64,000 bases of DNA, from NCBI GenBank assembly GCA_023440705.1, contig JAEXRP010000110.1:1-64000 (forward strand). The letters run 5' to 3'. Below, in pieces: positions 8,084 through 18,082 of this stretch (positions are counted from its first letter, which is position 1; each line of letters opens with the position of its first letter). The notes below the pieces were generated by a model. It was not told where the DNA came from. It saw only the letters and a program-made list of their open reading frames with translations, and searched no databases. A program made the position numbers and the translations under genes. The stretch comes from Soonwooa sp023440705 (GTDB lineage: Bacteria; Bacteroidota; Bacteroidia; Flavobacteriales; Weeksellaceae).

Positions 8084-8971
8084 TTAAATCTTTACTTTAT
8101 GACGCAGATAAGCATTAAACATTATACCTATTGGAAATAAAAATACCGTTAATACTTTATAAGGATTATTTTTGAAAATGATTTTAAAATCTTTTAGATA
8201 AACGCCAATAGAAATTAAATGCAGACAATTTTTGATGATTTCTTTATAACTAGAATAATATTTTAATTTAATTTTCCGCGCATAGGCAAAACCCTTTGGG
8301 GATTGAAAATACTGTTTCATTATTGTATTTGATGAGCCTGACACTTGATACTCTACACAACAGACAATTTCATTAAGACAAATAAAATCATATCTTTCAC
8401 TAATTAGCATGTATAAGCTACCTAACGGCACCAATTTCTCGCTTCTATATTCGGGATATTGCGGAAATTTTTTAAGAATATCCGTTCTAAGAATCACTTT
8501 CTTATCTCCTGTTACTTTATAATATTGATATAGCTTAGTGAATGATGTAGATTCTACACCAGATGGGAGAACACTACCTAACACTGTCAAATTCTCATCT
8601 GCATCAAGCGCCACAATACCACCTATATTTTCCGTATCTTTATAAGAGTTCCATGTTAATTCAATTTTGGAAATAGCATCATTTGGCATCCAGTCATCGG
8701 AGTCAATACAAAGATTAAGCTCCGTATCTATAGCAGAATAGGCCAAATTATGAGCCGTATGCATACCGCCGTTCTTTTTGTAAAAATATTTAATATCAAC
8801 TAAATTTTCTAAAATCCATTTATTAACAAGAATTTTGGTATCATCAACAGATCCATCATCAACCACCATCCAAACAAAATTCTTAGAAGTTTGTTGTTTC
8901 AAACTTTCATAAAGTCTAGGCAGTAGGTGGGCACGGTTATATGTTGGTGTAAAAACTGTAATTAAACTCAT
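8084..8971 (-). CDS. Glycosyltransferase family 2 protein
   Basis: This 295-residue GT-A enzyme opens with 'TVFTPTYNRAHLLPRLYESL' and has 'VVDDGSVDDTK' (about residues 36-46) and the metal-binding 'CIDSDDW' (DxD-type). These are hallmark GT2 nucleotide-sugar binding motifs. The C-terminus includes hydrophobic stretches (for example VLTVFLFPIGIMF) that may tether it to the membrane. Its start codon overlaps the stop codon of the upstream polymerase gene by one base (TAATG), which implies translational coupling. It should add one sugar during repeat-unit assembly; the sugar is unknown. Confidence 0.9.
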   Translation of the reverse strand: MSLITVFTPTYNRAHLLPRLYESLKQQTSKNFVWMVVDDGSVDDTKILVNKWILENLVDIKYFYKKNGGMHTAHNLAYSAIDTELNLCIDSDDWMPNDAISKIELTWNSYKDTENIGGIVALDADENLTVLGSVLPSGVESTSFTKLYQYYKVTGDKKVILRTDILKKFPQYPEYRSEKLVPLGSLYMLISERYDFICLNEIVCCVEYQVSGSSNTIMKQYFQSPKGFAYARKIKLKYYSSYKEIIKNCLHLISIGVYLKDFKIIFKNNPYKVLTVFLFPIGIMFNAYLRHKVKI

Positions 8972-10074
8972 TATGCGTAGACAAAAATATTCATGATAAA
9001 AGTAAACAAATAATACAAAAAAAGTATAGCCCCCAAATAAGGATACTGTCTAGGCCATATTTTATAACGAAACATAGGGTATGCAATAACTACAGGCATT
9101 AAAAACCAAGATAGATAAGCAAACCTGTTACTAAAAGCGGCTGTAATTACCAAAATCCAAAAAGCGTTTGCTATACAATATATCCCGAATAAATGTATGT
9201 AAAACTTGTCGGTAATTTTTTTTTTAAAAATAAAAAACCAACCTGCAAATACGGCCGAAGCACTGTATAGGAGAAAATCCCATCGAAATCCCATTTTTGA
9301 AAATTGGCTATTATAAGACTCGGATCCTCCTGTTAAATAACCTTGCGTTCGATCTTCTGCAAAACCAAGATTAGCAAAAAAAGTAGCCCAAGCAGAGCCA
9401 CCTGCTAATGATAAAGGTATTGCTAGCAACCATATCGCAAGATAGACTTTCGGGTTTTTATAAAGACCACTTATGACAAAAGCTGCAATTGGGATTACTA
9501 GGGATGCATGCATAAAGTATGATAGTGCAAACAAAGGATACATTAACCACTTTTGTCGGTAGAAAAATAAACCTAATAAAAAAATAGAAGTACCCAAACT
9601 ATTTCGTAATCCATTGGTACCTGCAGCCCAAAATGAGAATGAGCTAATCATAAATAAAGCACCTAACCACCAAAACTGACCAAAGAATTTTTTAGAAAAA
9701 AATAACATTGGCATTACGTACAAAACATCTAGCAATAAGTAGAAGCTACTAACATTCATGATCCCACTGCACCATTTCATAAAGTAGTTGAATGCGTAAT
9801 CTTTTTCTATTTTAACCTCTTCTCCGGCCTGCATTCGATAATAGGCTATAGCATAATTGGCAGTGTCTCCAAAATATGTTCCACTAATGGGACGAAGTCC
9901 CATATATAGTATCAAAATGATAACATAAGTGCCAATGCATAATTGTAATAACTTAAGACTTATTTGATTATCAATTTCTGTCAAACAAGAATTAACCAAT
10001 ACAAAAAGTACTATTACAAAAAGCATGTAATAATGTACTGGGGTATATATCGAAACTGGAATCCAATCAAACAT
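8971..10074 (-). CDS. EpsG-family / Wzy-like polysaccharide polymerase
   Basis: This 367-residue, strongly hydrophobic protein has roughly ten predicted membrane segments. Motifs of EpsG-family proteins are present: 'GLRPISGTYFGDTANY' after the second helix, 'AAGTNGLRNSLG' in the middle and 'FALSYFMHASL' with the conserved His. In Wzx/Wzy loci these proteins are taken as the polymerase that joins flipped repeat units in the periplasm. No other Wzy candidate occurs in this operon and a Wzx flippase is present, which strengthens the assignment. It overlaps the upstream GT4 gene by 8 bp and the downstream GT2 gene by 1 bp. Confidence 0.8.
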   Translation of the reverse strand: MFDWIPVSIYTPVHYYMLFVIVLFVLVNSCLTEIDNQISLKLLQLCIGTYVIILILYMGLRPISGTYFGDTANYAIAYYRMQAGEEVKIEKDYAFNYFMKWCSGIMNVSSFYLLLDVLYVMPMLFFSKKFFGQFWWLGALFMISSFSFWAAGTNGLRNSLGTSIFLLGLFFYRQKWLMYPLFALSYFMHASLVIPIAAFVISGLYKNPKVYLAIWLLAIPLSLAGGSAWATFFANLGFAEDRTQGYLTGGSESYNSQFSKMGFRWDFLLYSASAVFAGWFFIFKKKITDKFYIHLFGIYCIANAFWILVITAAFSNRFAYLSWFLMPVVIAYPMFRYKIWPRQYPYLGAILFLYYLFTFIMNIFVYA

Positions 10075-11182
10075 GTGGCAAATTTAATAAAGTTTGCCAT
10101 TGCTTCATAACTTGCGATGTTGTAAAGCTAAGATAATTATGCTTGGCTAAGTTTTGCATACGAATACGCTCGGCAGGATTACGCATCATAGTCTTTAGTT
10201 CTGTTGCTAAAGCCTCAACCTCTTTATGTTTAACCAAGATACCATCTTCACCATTGTCAATAATATGTCGAGGGCCGTTGGGACAATCATAACTAACAAT
10301 CGGAAGTCCAATAGACAAAGCCTCTAGTAACACCATTGGGAAACATTCGGTTTCGGAGGTCATGGCGTAAATACTATATTGTGACATTAGCTCCAACATA
10401 TTCTCTGTACTTCCTTTGAAATGAATCACATTTTGTAAACCAGCTTCTTCTATTTGCTGTTCTAATTTCTTTTGCGTCTGCAAATAATCTTCGCCATATA
10501 TATCCAATTGCCAATCAGGAAATTCGAGATGTACGATTTCCCATGCTTTGATTAAATCTCCGAAATTCTTAACAGGCGATATACGCCCAGCAGCCACCAT
10601 TTTCTTTGCCGATATATCCGCCAATAAATTAGATATTTTAACTGGGTTTGGGATTACTACCGCATTATTGGTTTTCACATAGCTGGCTTCATCAGGATTA
10701 AGGACAACAATAGCATGGTATCTTTTTTCAAGCCAATCATTGATTTTGAAGCGTAGTTTTTTTAAGAAATTTGCCTTTTCTCGTTGAGCTATTTCATAGA
10801 AACGCGAACTATGACGCTCTTTAATCAATTTCGATCTTTGTTTTATAAAAGGCAACCAATAGTGATCAAAATTATAATTGGGCGAAATGATAACATCAGG
10901 TTGCAAATCTTTAAATACTTGCTTTTGCATTTTGTAATGCTTAAAAGCCTTTTTTAAATTTACAAATGAAAAATAAGACTTGCTTCTATCATAATTAACA
11001 CCTAAATCGATTAGCTTAACACGCTCATCCAACGGATATCGTGGTGGCAAATTCTGTTGCTCGGTGGTCACAATATAGACTTCAACATCAGGTAAATCTG
11101 CCCAATAGTTGACTTTGGTAGCCATCACTTTTTCGATGCCACCATGCATATGGATTTGGTCTGTATTAATTAGAACCTTCAT
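10067..11182 (-). CDS. Glycosyltransferase family 4 protein
   Basis: This 371-residue GT-B enzyme has the N-terminal loop 'IHMHGGIEKVM', a middle 'NYNFDHYWLPF' segment, and a donor domain beginning 'KKMVAAGRISPVKNFGDLI'. The GT4 E-x7-E region is 'TSETECFPMVLLEALSIG' (about residues 279-296), followed by 'YDCPNGPRHII'. The same 'CPxGPR' block occurs in the GT4 encoded at 12299-13378, so the two are close relatives and may use similar donors. The gene overlaps the polymerase gene by 8 bp and is separated from the acyltransferase gene by 2 bp. It adds a sugar to the repeat unit at the cytoplasmic face. Confidence 0.9.
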   Translation of the reverse strand: MKVLINTDQIHMHGGIEKVMATKVNYWADLPDVEVYIVTTEQQNLPPRYPLDERVKLIDLGVNYDRSKSYFSFVNLKKAFKHYKMQKQVFKDLQPDVIISPNYNFDHYWLPFIKQRSKLIKERHSSRFYEIAQREKANFLKKLRFKINDWLEKRYHAIVVLNPDEASYVKTNNAVVIPNPVKISNLLADISAKKMVAAGRISPVKNFGDLIKAWEIVHLEFPDWQLDIYGEDYLQTQKKLEQQIEEAGLQNVIHFKGSTENMLELMSQYSIYAMTSETECFPMVLLEALSIGLPIVSYDCPNGPRHIIDNGEDGILVKHKEVEALATELKTMMRNPAERIRMQNLAKHNYLSFTTSQVMKQWQTLLNLPHV

Positions 11183-11184
11183 AT

Positions 11185-12306
11185 CTAATTCCTTGAATCA
11201 TTAGAACTATGTATAATTGCAAAATTTTCTTTTAGTTTTATAAATCTTTTTTCAAAAACCTCATAGCTAATGATAGCAATTCCTATTGTAGCAAACACCA
11301 CCACGACATAAACTATAACTAGCTTTGCTAGTTCATTTTCTATGCTTGCAAATAAATTCATCTTTGCAAATAAAAGTAATAACAAAGGATGATAAATATA
11401 AATACCATAAGAGTATTTACCCAATAAATTACTTAGCTTAAACTCTAAGTTAACAATTTTGATATTTTCAGAAATTTGTCCAATGATAATAATTCCAGTA
11501 GCCAAAGTCATAAACTCGAGAGAAACAATAGAGTTTACGATTTCAAAGTTTATAAAATGTATGATTACTATTGTCCACGCGAATAATTGTACAAAGAGGT
11601 TTTCAATACACAACCTCAAATAAGGTTTATAAATTACAATTATTGCGCATATCGCCCCAAAAACCATACAGTCAAATCTATTAACTGTAAAAAAAACTGT
11701 AAAAAGACGAAACGGAAAAAACATCCACAAAAGCAATCTAATAACCACCGAGATGCAGAAGATAATGATTAAATATTTAAAAAAATTTTCGATATTTGAT
11801 TTTTTGAACAAATGCGGCCAAAAAAGATAAAATTGTTCCTCTACTGCGATTGACCACAAATGATCACATGCAGGTAATGCTTTTTCAACTATAAAAGGAA
11901 TGTTAGCCAATAGGAAAACATAAAATCCCAAAATGCCAACATTGGGCATTTGATTCGAAAATAATATTATGGAAGCAATGCTTATACCTAAATAGAAATA
12001 GTAAAGAGGCCAAATTCTTAAAATTCTTCTTTTGTAGAATTTCTTTATATCGATCCGATTAGTCTTTTCTTTTTCTTTGAGTAATAAAAAAGTAATAAGA
12101 AAACCACTCAAAACAAAAAACATAGTAACGCCCTGCTCACCAAGATTCCATCCTCTTGCATTTGAATTTTTAAATCCAAATAAAGAGTAATTATTTACAC
12201 CAAAGTGTTTTAAGGACAAATTAATATGACTAAACAAAACACCAATAGCAGCAATCGCTCTGATACCATTTAATCCTTTTAGATACACAACAGGTTCCTT
12301 AATCAT
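11185..12306 (-). CDS. Acyltransferase family 3 (OafA/NodX-like) membrane protein
   Basis: This 373-residue integral membrane protein has about ten predicted helices. The family-3 signatures are clear: 'GLNGIRAIAAIGVLFSHINL' near the N-terminus (R..A...V...H), 'GVTMFFVLSGFLIT' and 'RRILRIWPLYYFY', plus 'HLWSIAVEEQFYLFWP' in the centre. These proteins O-acylate, usually O-acetylate, carbohydrates across the membrane. The operon carries a second, frameshifted homologue at 13394-14478, so this intact copy may be the only working O-acyltransferase. It overlaps the upstream GT4 gene by 8 bp. Confidence 0.92.
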   Translation of the reverse strand: MIKEPVVYLKGLNGIRAIAAIGVLFSHINLSLKHFGVNNYSLFGFKNSNARGWNLGEQGVTMFFVLSGFLITFLLLKEKEKTNRIDIKKFYKRRILRIWPLYYFYLGISIASIILFSNQMPNVGILGFYVFLLANIPFIVEKALPACDHLWSIAVEEQFYLFWPHLFKKSNIENFFKYLIIIFCISVVIRLLLWMFFPFRLFTVFFTVNRFDCMVFGAICAIIVIYKPYLRLCIENLFVQLFAWTIVIIHFINFEIVNSIVSLEFMTLATGIIIIGQISENIKIVNLEFKLSNLLGKYSYGIYIYHPLLLLLFAKMNLFASIENELAKLVIVYVVVVFATIGIAIISYEVFEKRFIKLKENFAIIHSSNDSRN

Positions 12307-13378
12307 TGTTAATAGTTTTTAAAAACAATTCATTCCATTGTTTTACAATTCTTTCCGGCAAATATTTTTGAACATTTTCTTTTGCTTCTAATCCCATCTT
12401 TGCTCTCTGTTCTCGCTTTTCTATTAAGTGAATAATCGCATTCTCAAAGTGTTCCAAATTTTGATTTTCAACCAAAATACCATCAATTCCATTATTAATA
12501 ATATCTCGTGGTCCAGACGGACAATCGAAACTAATGCAAGGCACACCGCAAGCCATCGCTTCTATTAACACCATCCCAAAACCTTCGGAGCGTGACGGTA
12601 ACAATAGCATCGACGAATGTAGGTATTCTTTTTGAATGTCAGTAACAGGCTGATGAAAAGCCACCGATTTCAAATTTAATTCCTTTGCCATCTTTACATA
12701 AGTTTCGTCTCTATCGATTTTTCCGAAAACATCTAATTTCCAGTCAGGATATTTAGTTTCTATATTTTTCCATATTTTCAGTAAGTTGTCATAGCTTTTG
12801 TTATAAGAATGTGATCCCACAACTATGATTCTTTTGGAATCTAAAGCACTTGATTCTTTTGGGTAAAAACTCAGCGGATTAGGAATTACTTCGACATTAG
12901 CCGAAGTCCATTCCGTCTTATTAGCATTGGTTAAGACTACAAATCGATGAAACTTAGAAGCATGATGACGCATAAGTTTAGTAGAGAATTTTCCTTTAAG
13001 ACCTGCCTGCCTGTTCAGCTCCTGCGAGGCGTGCCGCTCATATATCCATTTGGCATTTGATTTAATAATCGTTGGTAGAAAAAAACCTTTAAGACCATCA
13101 TCACAAACCAAAATAATTTTTGGATTAATTTGATCAACAATTTTCTGAATTCCCTTTTTGTAACTTAAAAAATAAGAAATTGTATTGCCTCCAACATCAA
13201 TAGAATGAAATTGAATCTTTTCACTAAAAAAATAAAAGCGATTTTGGTCAGTATTATTTAGTACCAAAATATGAACTTCATAACCCAACGCATCAGCGAC
13301 ATATGACGCTTTAATGGAAAGCACCCGCTCTAGTCCGCCAGAACCATTAATACCATTTGTTATGTAGAGGAGTTTCAT
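12299..13378 (-). CDS. Glycosyltransferase family 4 protein
   Basis: This 359-residue GT-B protein starts with 'YITNGINGSGGLERVLSIKA', the acceptor-domain loop of GT4 enzymes. It has 'IVVGSHSYNKSYDNLL' at the domain boundary and the E-x7-E region 'SRSEGFGMVLIEAMACG' (about residues 262-278), then 'FDCPSGPRDII'. It is most like the GT4 encoded at 10067-11182. It overlaps the downstream acyltransferase gene by 8 bp. Only 15 bp separate it from the frameshifted acyltransferase, so polarity from that mutation might reduce its expression. Confidence 0.9.
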   Translation of the reverse strand: MKLLYITNGINGSGGLERVLSIKASYVADALGYEVHILVLNNTDQNRFYFFSEKIQFHSIDVGGNTISYFLSYKKGIQKIVDQINPKIILVCDDGLKGFFLPTIIKSNAKWIYERHASQELNRQAGLKGKFSTKLMRHHASKFHRFVVLTNANKTEWTSANVEVIPNPLSFYPKESSALDSKRIIVVGSHSYNKSYDNLLKIWKNIETKYPDWKLDVFGKIDRDETYVKMAKELNLKSVAFHQPVTDIQKEYLHSSMLLLPSRSEGFGMVLIEAMACGVPCISFDCPSGPRDIINNGIDGILVENQNLEHFENAIIHLIEKREQRAKMGLEAKENVQKYLPERIVKQWNELFLKTINND

Positions 13379-13393
13379 ATTTGCAAATCTAGT

Positions 13394-14478
13394 TTAAAGA
13401 AAAATTCTTTTAAGCATTTTTGACATTGGATCCTCATAGTATTTGTAAATAAAAATACCGAAGACAAAAACTAACATACTTAGAATAATTCCTGTTATCC
13501 AATTATAATCCCCCAATAATGGACTTAACTTAATAATGATAAGGACACCAATATTTTGGTGGATTAAATACACAGCATAGGAAACAACACCACATTTTGC
13601 AATTAATGGGCTTCCTAAAAACGAAATGATTGATGGTTTATACGCAAATAATAGTAGGATAAAATAGGTGATTACTCCAAAAAGCAATATGGGTAAACCT
13701 CCACCTAATTTAATTAATATAAAGATCTGCGCTAAAAACGTCATCGTAAAAACAATTAAGTTTTTATATTTTTATATTTAAAAAGTTGTAGTAACTGCAT
13801 GCCTAAGAAAAACCAAAGTACATATTGGCAAATCTTAAAAACATTAACATAATCATGAACCTTTGTTATAAAATCATCACTAAAATACTTCGTCGTTAGT
13901 GCTAAACCTATTTTAGTGGTAAGCATGTAATGTAGAGATACCAATGCGCAGGCAACAATAAAAAAATTGCGCTGAAGATTTTTCTTATCAATAAAAAATA
14001 AACCTCCTACTAAAAAATAAAAGCAAATCTCAACCCATAAAGACCAATAAGCGCCATCGATATAAGCTAGGTGAGTAGAGAACAAATTATTAAAAAGCTC
14101 TGGATTAATAAAAGTATTTGAAACTAATAAGTTAGCAAATTGCTTTGACTTTGCAAACAAATCTCCATCATCAAAAATGTGCATAAATCCAAAAGTTAAT
14201 ACGGAGCATAAAAGCATTGCTGGCCACAATCTTATCAACCTACGCTTCATAAAATCCGCAAAATTTTTGCTTTTGTCCAAGGTCAGTGTAATTACAAATC
14301 CAGATATTATGAAAAACAACTCAACGCCAAGATATCCATGCTCAAAATATGATGTATTAACATTCTCATAGCTGATATAAGACGGAATGCAGTATCTCGA
14401 ATAATAATGAAAAAGTATCACCATTAGTATTGCAACAAACCTCAATCCGTCGAGGATGGAAAGTCTCTTTACTTCCAT
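13394..14478 (-). pseudogene. Acyltransferase family 3 gene split by a one-base frameshift
   Basis: Two adjacent frames together give one acyltransferase of about 356 residues. The first (13756-14478, 240 aa) has 'LSILDGLRFVAILMVILFHY', 'GVELFFIISGFVITL' and 'RRLIRLWPAML'. The second (13394-13744, 116 aa) has the C-terminal helices with 'GVVSYAVYLIHQN'. The first frame stops just after a run of five A (minus-strand TATAAAAACTTAA, near 13755-13765). Adding one A to that run restores a continuous frame through KNIKNLIVFTM into the second part. This is a homopolymer indel that is either a true inactivation, a phase-variable state or a sequencing error. Neighbouring genes keep tight spacing, so the loss is probably recent. 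Confidence 0.85.
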
Positions 14479-14481
14479 AAT

Positions 14482-15459
14482 CTATCTCACAATATTAAGT
14501 AAAGCTTTTGCCATTACTGGATTAGTATTTAACATGTTTTTTACAAGATTCATTTTAAGACCAAGATTTTTAGCCTTTAGCGGATAAAAATTTTCTTTTT
14601 TGAGTAATTGTATTACATCATTAAAAGTCTTCGAATCGTATTTAAAAAAGATAAGATGATTAAGCACAATTCCATGCAAGGATTCTCTTTTTTTTGCAAT
14701 GGCAGTTTTTATCAAATTATCTTTAGAAGACAGACTGTTACTAAATTTTTCTAACAAATTATCAACAAGTACAATCGAATTAAAATATTGCAACCGCTTT
14801 GCAGGATTTGATGTATTGGTAAATGAACTGTCTTGCTGCACGTAATTATATGCAATAGTATCAACATATTCTACAGAATTAGCATAATACATAATCTTGG
14901 GAAGAATCTCCGAATCTTGCATATTAATCCTTTCCTGAAACTGCAAATGATTATCTTTAAAAATACTGCGCTTAAAAATATATTGCCAAGTATAGCTATT
15001 TTGAAAATAAAAACTGTAGTATTCTGCACCCGTTAAAATCGAAGCAACATATTTTGGAGGATACTTTATACTTAGTACACTTCCTTGTATATCCGTAATA
15101 TTAAAATTGAAAGCATAAACATCGTTATTATTATTGCTAAACCTCTCTAGAAATTCAGAAACAATATTCTTTTCTAGAAAATCGTCGCCATCGATCATCC
15201 ATACATAATCGCCTTGCGCATGCTCCAACCCAGTGTTGCGGGCAGCACCTAAGCCTGCATTAGCTTTGTCAATAACTTTAAGATTACTTATCTTTTTTGA
15301 TAATGCATTTAGCTTTTCTAAAGTTGCGTCTGTTGATCCATCATTAACAACAATAATTTCATAATCGTTTGCCAAAGCCTCATCATAACAAGATATGACG
15401 CATTTATCAATAAAAGCTTCAACATTGTAAGCGGCGATAAGGAAGGTTAGTTTCAGCAC
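14482..15459 (-). CDS. Glycosyltransferase family 2 protein
   Basis: This 325-residue GT-A enzyme begins 'LTFLIAAYNVEAFIDKCVIS', with 'VVNDGSTDATLEKL' (about residues 36-49) and the metal-binding 'VWMIDGDDFLEK' (about 90-101). The catalytic-loop equivalent follows near residues 150-190. The C-terminal 130 residues are less conserved. It lies 3 bp upstream of the frameshifted acyltransferase gene and 4 bp downstream of another GT2 gene, and both GT2 genes sit between the flippase and the GT4 block. The enzyme adds one sugar to the lipid-linked unit; acceptor and donor are unknown. Confidence 0.92.
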   Translation of the reverse strand: MLKLTFLIAAYNVEAFIDKCVISCYDEALANDYEIIVVNDGSTDATLEKLNALSKKISNLKVIDKANAGLGAARNTGLEHAQGDYVWMIDGDDFLEKNIVSEFLERFSNNNNDVYAFNFNITDIQGSVLSIKYPPKYVASILTGAEYYSFYFQNSYTWQYIFKRSIFKDNHLQFQERINMQDSEILPKIMYYANSVEYVDTIAYNYVQQDSSFTNTSNPAKRLQYFNSIVLVDNLLEKFSNSLSSKDNLIKTAIAKKRESLHGIVLNHLIFFKYDSKTFNDVIQLLKKENFYPLKAKNLGLKMNLVKNMLNTNPVMAKALLNIVR

Positions 15460-15463
15460 AATA

Positions 15464-16474
15464 TTAATTTTTCAATTTAGATAAATACACAAATTTGCTG
15501 TAACGTACATAGTACGCCAGCTTTACTTTTAAAGGCATTTTTTTATAAAAATTCCATTTTATAGGAAGCAGTCCGACTATTTCTAAGTCATTTAAAATAG
15601 TGGTAATTTCTTTTTTGTCATGTTTACTCCTTTCTAAATATCCTAAAACTGTTATAACGAAATTTTGGATTTTTTGATCTAAAAGTCGTACAGCCGATTT
15701 TTTCCCCTTTAAATCTTTGCGGGACGTTTGTCTCAAACCTGTTAGAACATATGTCATTTCTTTCGCAAATCTGAAATAAAACTCTTTACTATTTTGCCTA
15801 GTTGCAGAGCCTTGTTTTAACCTAACGTAATAAAACCTCTTTGGATGTGAAATCATACGTGAGGATTTTAAAATTGCTTCGTACAAAAAGAGCAAATCCT
15901 CTAAGACAATACTTTTGGAAAATCTAATGTTATTATCAAACAATAATTGCCTTTTAAAAAGTGTACAAACTACCCCATCATTAAAAGTACTCAGTGATAA
16001 GAAATCAATCCCATTAAAAATTTTATTTTCATCTCTAAGAATACTCCTAGACAAACTACTTTTGCTATCATCTTTTGCGAATGTCGTATCTTCATTTACA
16101 TGTATCGCTTGATTACACATAGCAATATCTAGCTGGTTAATTTTTGCCAACTTTAAAATTTCAAAAAAAATAGCTGCATCCATATAATCGTCAGAGTCCA
16201 TAAACGATATATATTCTCCCTTCGCTTGCTCTATGCCGAAATTCCTAGCAGAACCGACTCCGCTGTTTTCGATGTCAAAAATTTTAACATATCTGCTATC
16301 AAAAAAAGCTTCTTTTACAGTTCGGTACGAATTATCTGTTGATCCATCATTTATAACTAAGACTTCAAACCCACAGTTGAAATCACTAATCTTGAGAAGT
16401 GATTCGATACAAGCTACAATATATTGTTCATTATTATATAGTGGCACTACAAAACTAACTAATATTGTTTCCAA
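15464..16474 (-). CDS. Glycosyltransferase family 2 protein
   Basis: This 336-residue GT-A enzyme has 'VSFVVPLYNNEQYIVACIES' at the start, 'VLVINDGSTDNSYR' (about residues 38-51) and 'YISFMDSDDYMDAA' (about 88-101) with the DxD-type metal site. The gene overlaps the 3' end of the upstream flippase gene by 16 bp, so the two are translated together. It is a close structural relative of its downstream neighbour but the sequences differ clearly, so this is not a recent tandem duplication. It probably acts early in repeat-unit assembly, since it directly follows the flippase gene, although gene order is weak evidence for that. Confidence 0.92.
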   Translation of the reverse strand: METILVSFVVPLYNNEQYIVACIESLLKISDFNCGFEVLVINDGSTDNSYRTVKEAFFDSRYVKIFDIENSGVGSARNFGIEQAKGEYISFMDSDDYMDAAIFFEILKLAKINQLDIAMCNQAIHVNEDTTFAKDDSKSSLSRSILRDENKIFNGIDFLSLSTFNDGVVCTLFKRQLLFDNNIRFSKSIVLEDLLFLYEAILKSSRMISHPKRFYYVRLKQGSATRQNSKEFYFRFAKEMTYVLTGLRQTSRKDLKGKKSAVRLLDQKIQNFVITVLGYLERSKHDKKEITTILNDLEIVGLLPIKWNFYKKMPLKVKLAYYVRYSKFVYLSKLKN

Positions 16475-17988
16475 AATTTTCTTTTTATATTATCAAACCT
16501 ATCCAAAATTTTTCTTCTGCGATCTGCATCCAAAACGAAAACAAAAACCAGTAATCCATATAACAATACACAGATTGATACAATCAGCAATCTAATAAGT
16601 ACATTAATATTAAGCATCTCTTTCAGCTGTAATCCAATCAAGACAGCAATAATAACAAAAAAAGCATTTTTACCAAAAAGCATTAAAAAAAACTTATAAT
16701 TGAAATCATTGATTTCATTTTTTAGTATCTTCATATTTACAAGTCCTCCAATAAAAGCTATTGCGATATTAACGAGGTAGATTACTAAAGGAGATGTCTT
16801 TACTAGTAAAAGTAAATATGAAATAAAAATGGAAGACAAAATAATACTTCCACCCAAAAAACTTAACATTTTTATATTTCCAGTAGCGTGGATAGGATCA
16901 TTAAGTGGGCGAAAGCATGCACTGATACAGACCTGTATAAGGATAAGCTTACAAAATATGTTTGTATACTCTGGCACATTCTTTAGCCATAAGCCAAGAA
17001 AAAGATCGGCATCTATCAAAAAAGGAATTGCAAAAATAGAAACTAAAATAAAGGACATTTTAGAAGATAAGTAAGTCAACCTCATCACTTCTTTCCTATT
17101 TCCTTTTGCATATTCTTGGAAGATTTGTGGTTTAACCGCCAACGAAAGATTACCAGCCAAGCCACTAATAATACCCGTCACTGTACTTGCAATCCCAACT
17201 GCGGCGTTAACAATTGTACCAAAGAAATGATTTTGTATTAATTGTACACCTTGATTTTTAACAGCTACACTAAAGTTGCCATAGAGATCCCAACCAAAAA
17301 AAGTTGCGATCGACTTTGTATATTCCTTATCAAAAGACCAAATTAATCGACACTCATCAAATTTTACTCGACAATATACCTGATAAAAAATCCTGACTAA
17401 TAAACTTGCAAGCAATACGAGCGCCGCATAGCTTATCAGCTTATCGTAACCCGAAACAACAATAAGATATGCAATTCCCAATTTCAGTAATGCTTCTGCA
17501 ATTGATACATAAGCAAAAACGTTCATTTTTTGATGGGCTATTATTGTTGCGCTGTACGGGATTTCCATAATCGTCAGAATGGTCGCTACAATCGAAAGAT
17601 GATAGACTATTACTGCCGCATCCAATCTATCTGCTGGTATGTTGAGTTTGTTCAGGATATACCATAAACCTATAGTTTCACCTAGTAATAAAATTAAACC
17701 TGATAAAGCAAGATGAATATAGAAAGCACTAGAAAAAACAATTCTCATATTATGTGCATTCTCTTTGCCCATCTCAATATTTAGAAATCTGGTTGTCGCT
17801 CCACCTAGAGAACCTTGCATAAAAGAAATAATACCTACAACACCACCAACAACCGCATATATTCCATAGTCGACAAAACCCAAAGTCTCCAAAACAACTC
17901 GCGAAGTATACAATGATATCAACATTGTAATCCCCATCCGGAAATACAAAAAAACAGTATTCTTTACAATTGTTTTTGTTGATGACAA
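16459..17988 (-). CDS. Wzx-like oligosaccharide flippase (MOP/PST family)
   Basis: This 509-residue protein has 12-14 predicted membrane helices. The N-terminal region 'SRVVLETLGFVDYGIYAVVG' with 'GSLGGATTRFLNIEMG' is typical of polysaccharide-biosynthesis MOP flippases. The C-terminus ends in a basic cytoplasmic tail (DADRRRKILDRFDNIKRK). It should move the undecaprenyl-linked repeat unit across the cytoplasmic membrane for the EpsG/Wzy-like polymerase. It follows the Wzc-like kinase gene after about 95 bp, the largest gap in the operon, and overlaps the next GT2 gene. No other flippase is present, so this locus follows the Wzx/Wzy route. Confidence 0.9.
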   Translation of the reverse strand: MSSTKTIVKNTVFLYFRMGITMLISLYTSRVVLETLGFVDYGIYAVVGGVVGIISFMQGSLGGATTRFLNIEMGKENAHNMRIVFSSAFYIHLALSGLILLLGETIGLWYILNKLNIPADRLDAAVIVYHLSIVATILTIMEIPYSATIIAHQKMNVFAYVSIAEALLKLGIAYLIVVSGYDKLISYAALVLLASLLVRIFYQVYCRVKFDECRLIWSFDKEYTKSIATFFGWDLYGNFSVAVKNQGVQLIQNHFFGTIVNAAVGIASTVTGIISGLAGNLSLAVKPQIFQEYAKGNRKEVMRLTYLSSKMSFILVSIFAIPFLIDADLFLGLWLKNVPEYTNIFCKLILIQVCISACFRPLNDPIHATGNIKMLSFLGGSIILSSIFISYLLLLVKTSPLVIYLVNIAIAFIGGLVNMKILKNEINDFNYKFFLMLFGKNAFFVIIAVLIGLQLKEMLNINVLIRLLIVSICVLLYGLLVFVFVLDADRRRKILDRFDNIKRKFWKQY

Positions 17989-18082
17989 AGTAATATTAAA
18001 TTTCTAAACTATAATAAAGTATCCTTCAAAGTCATACTAAAGCACTTACTTTATGTTATGATTCTGATGATTTAAAAATGTA

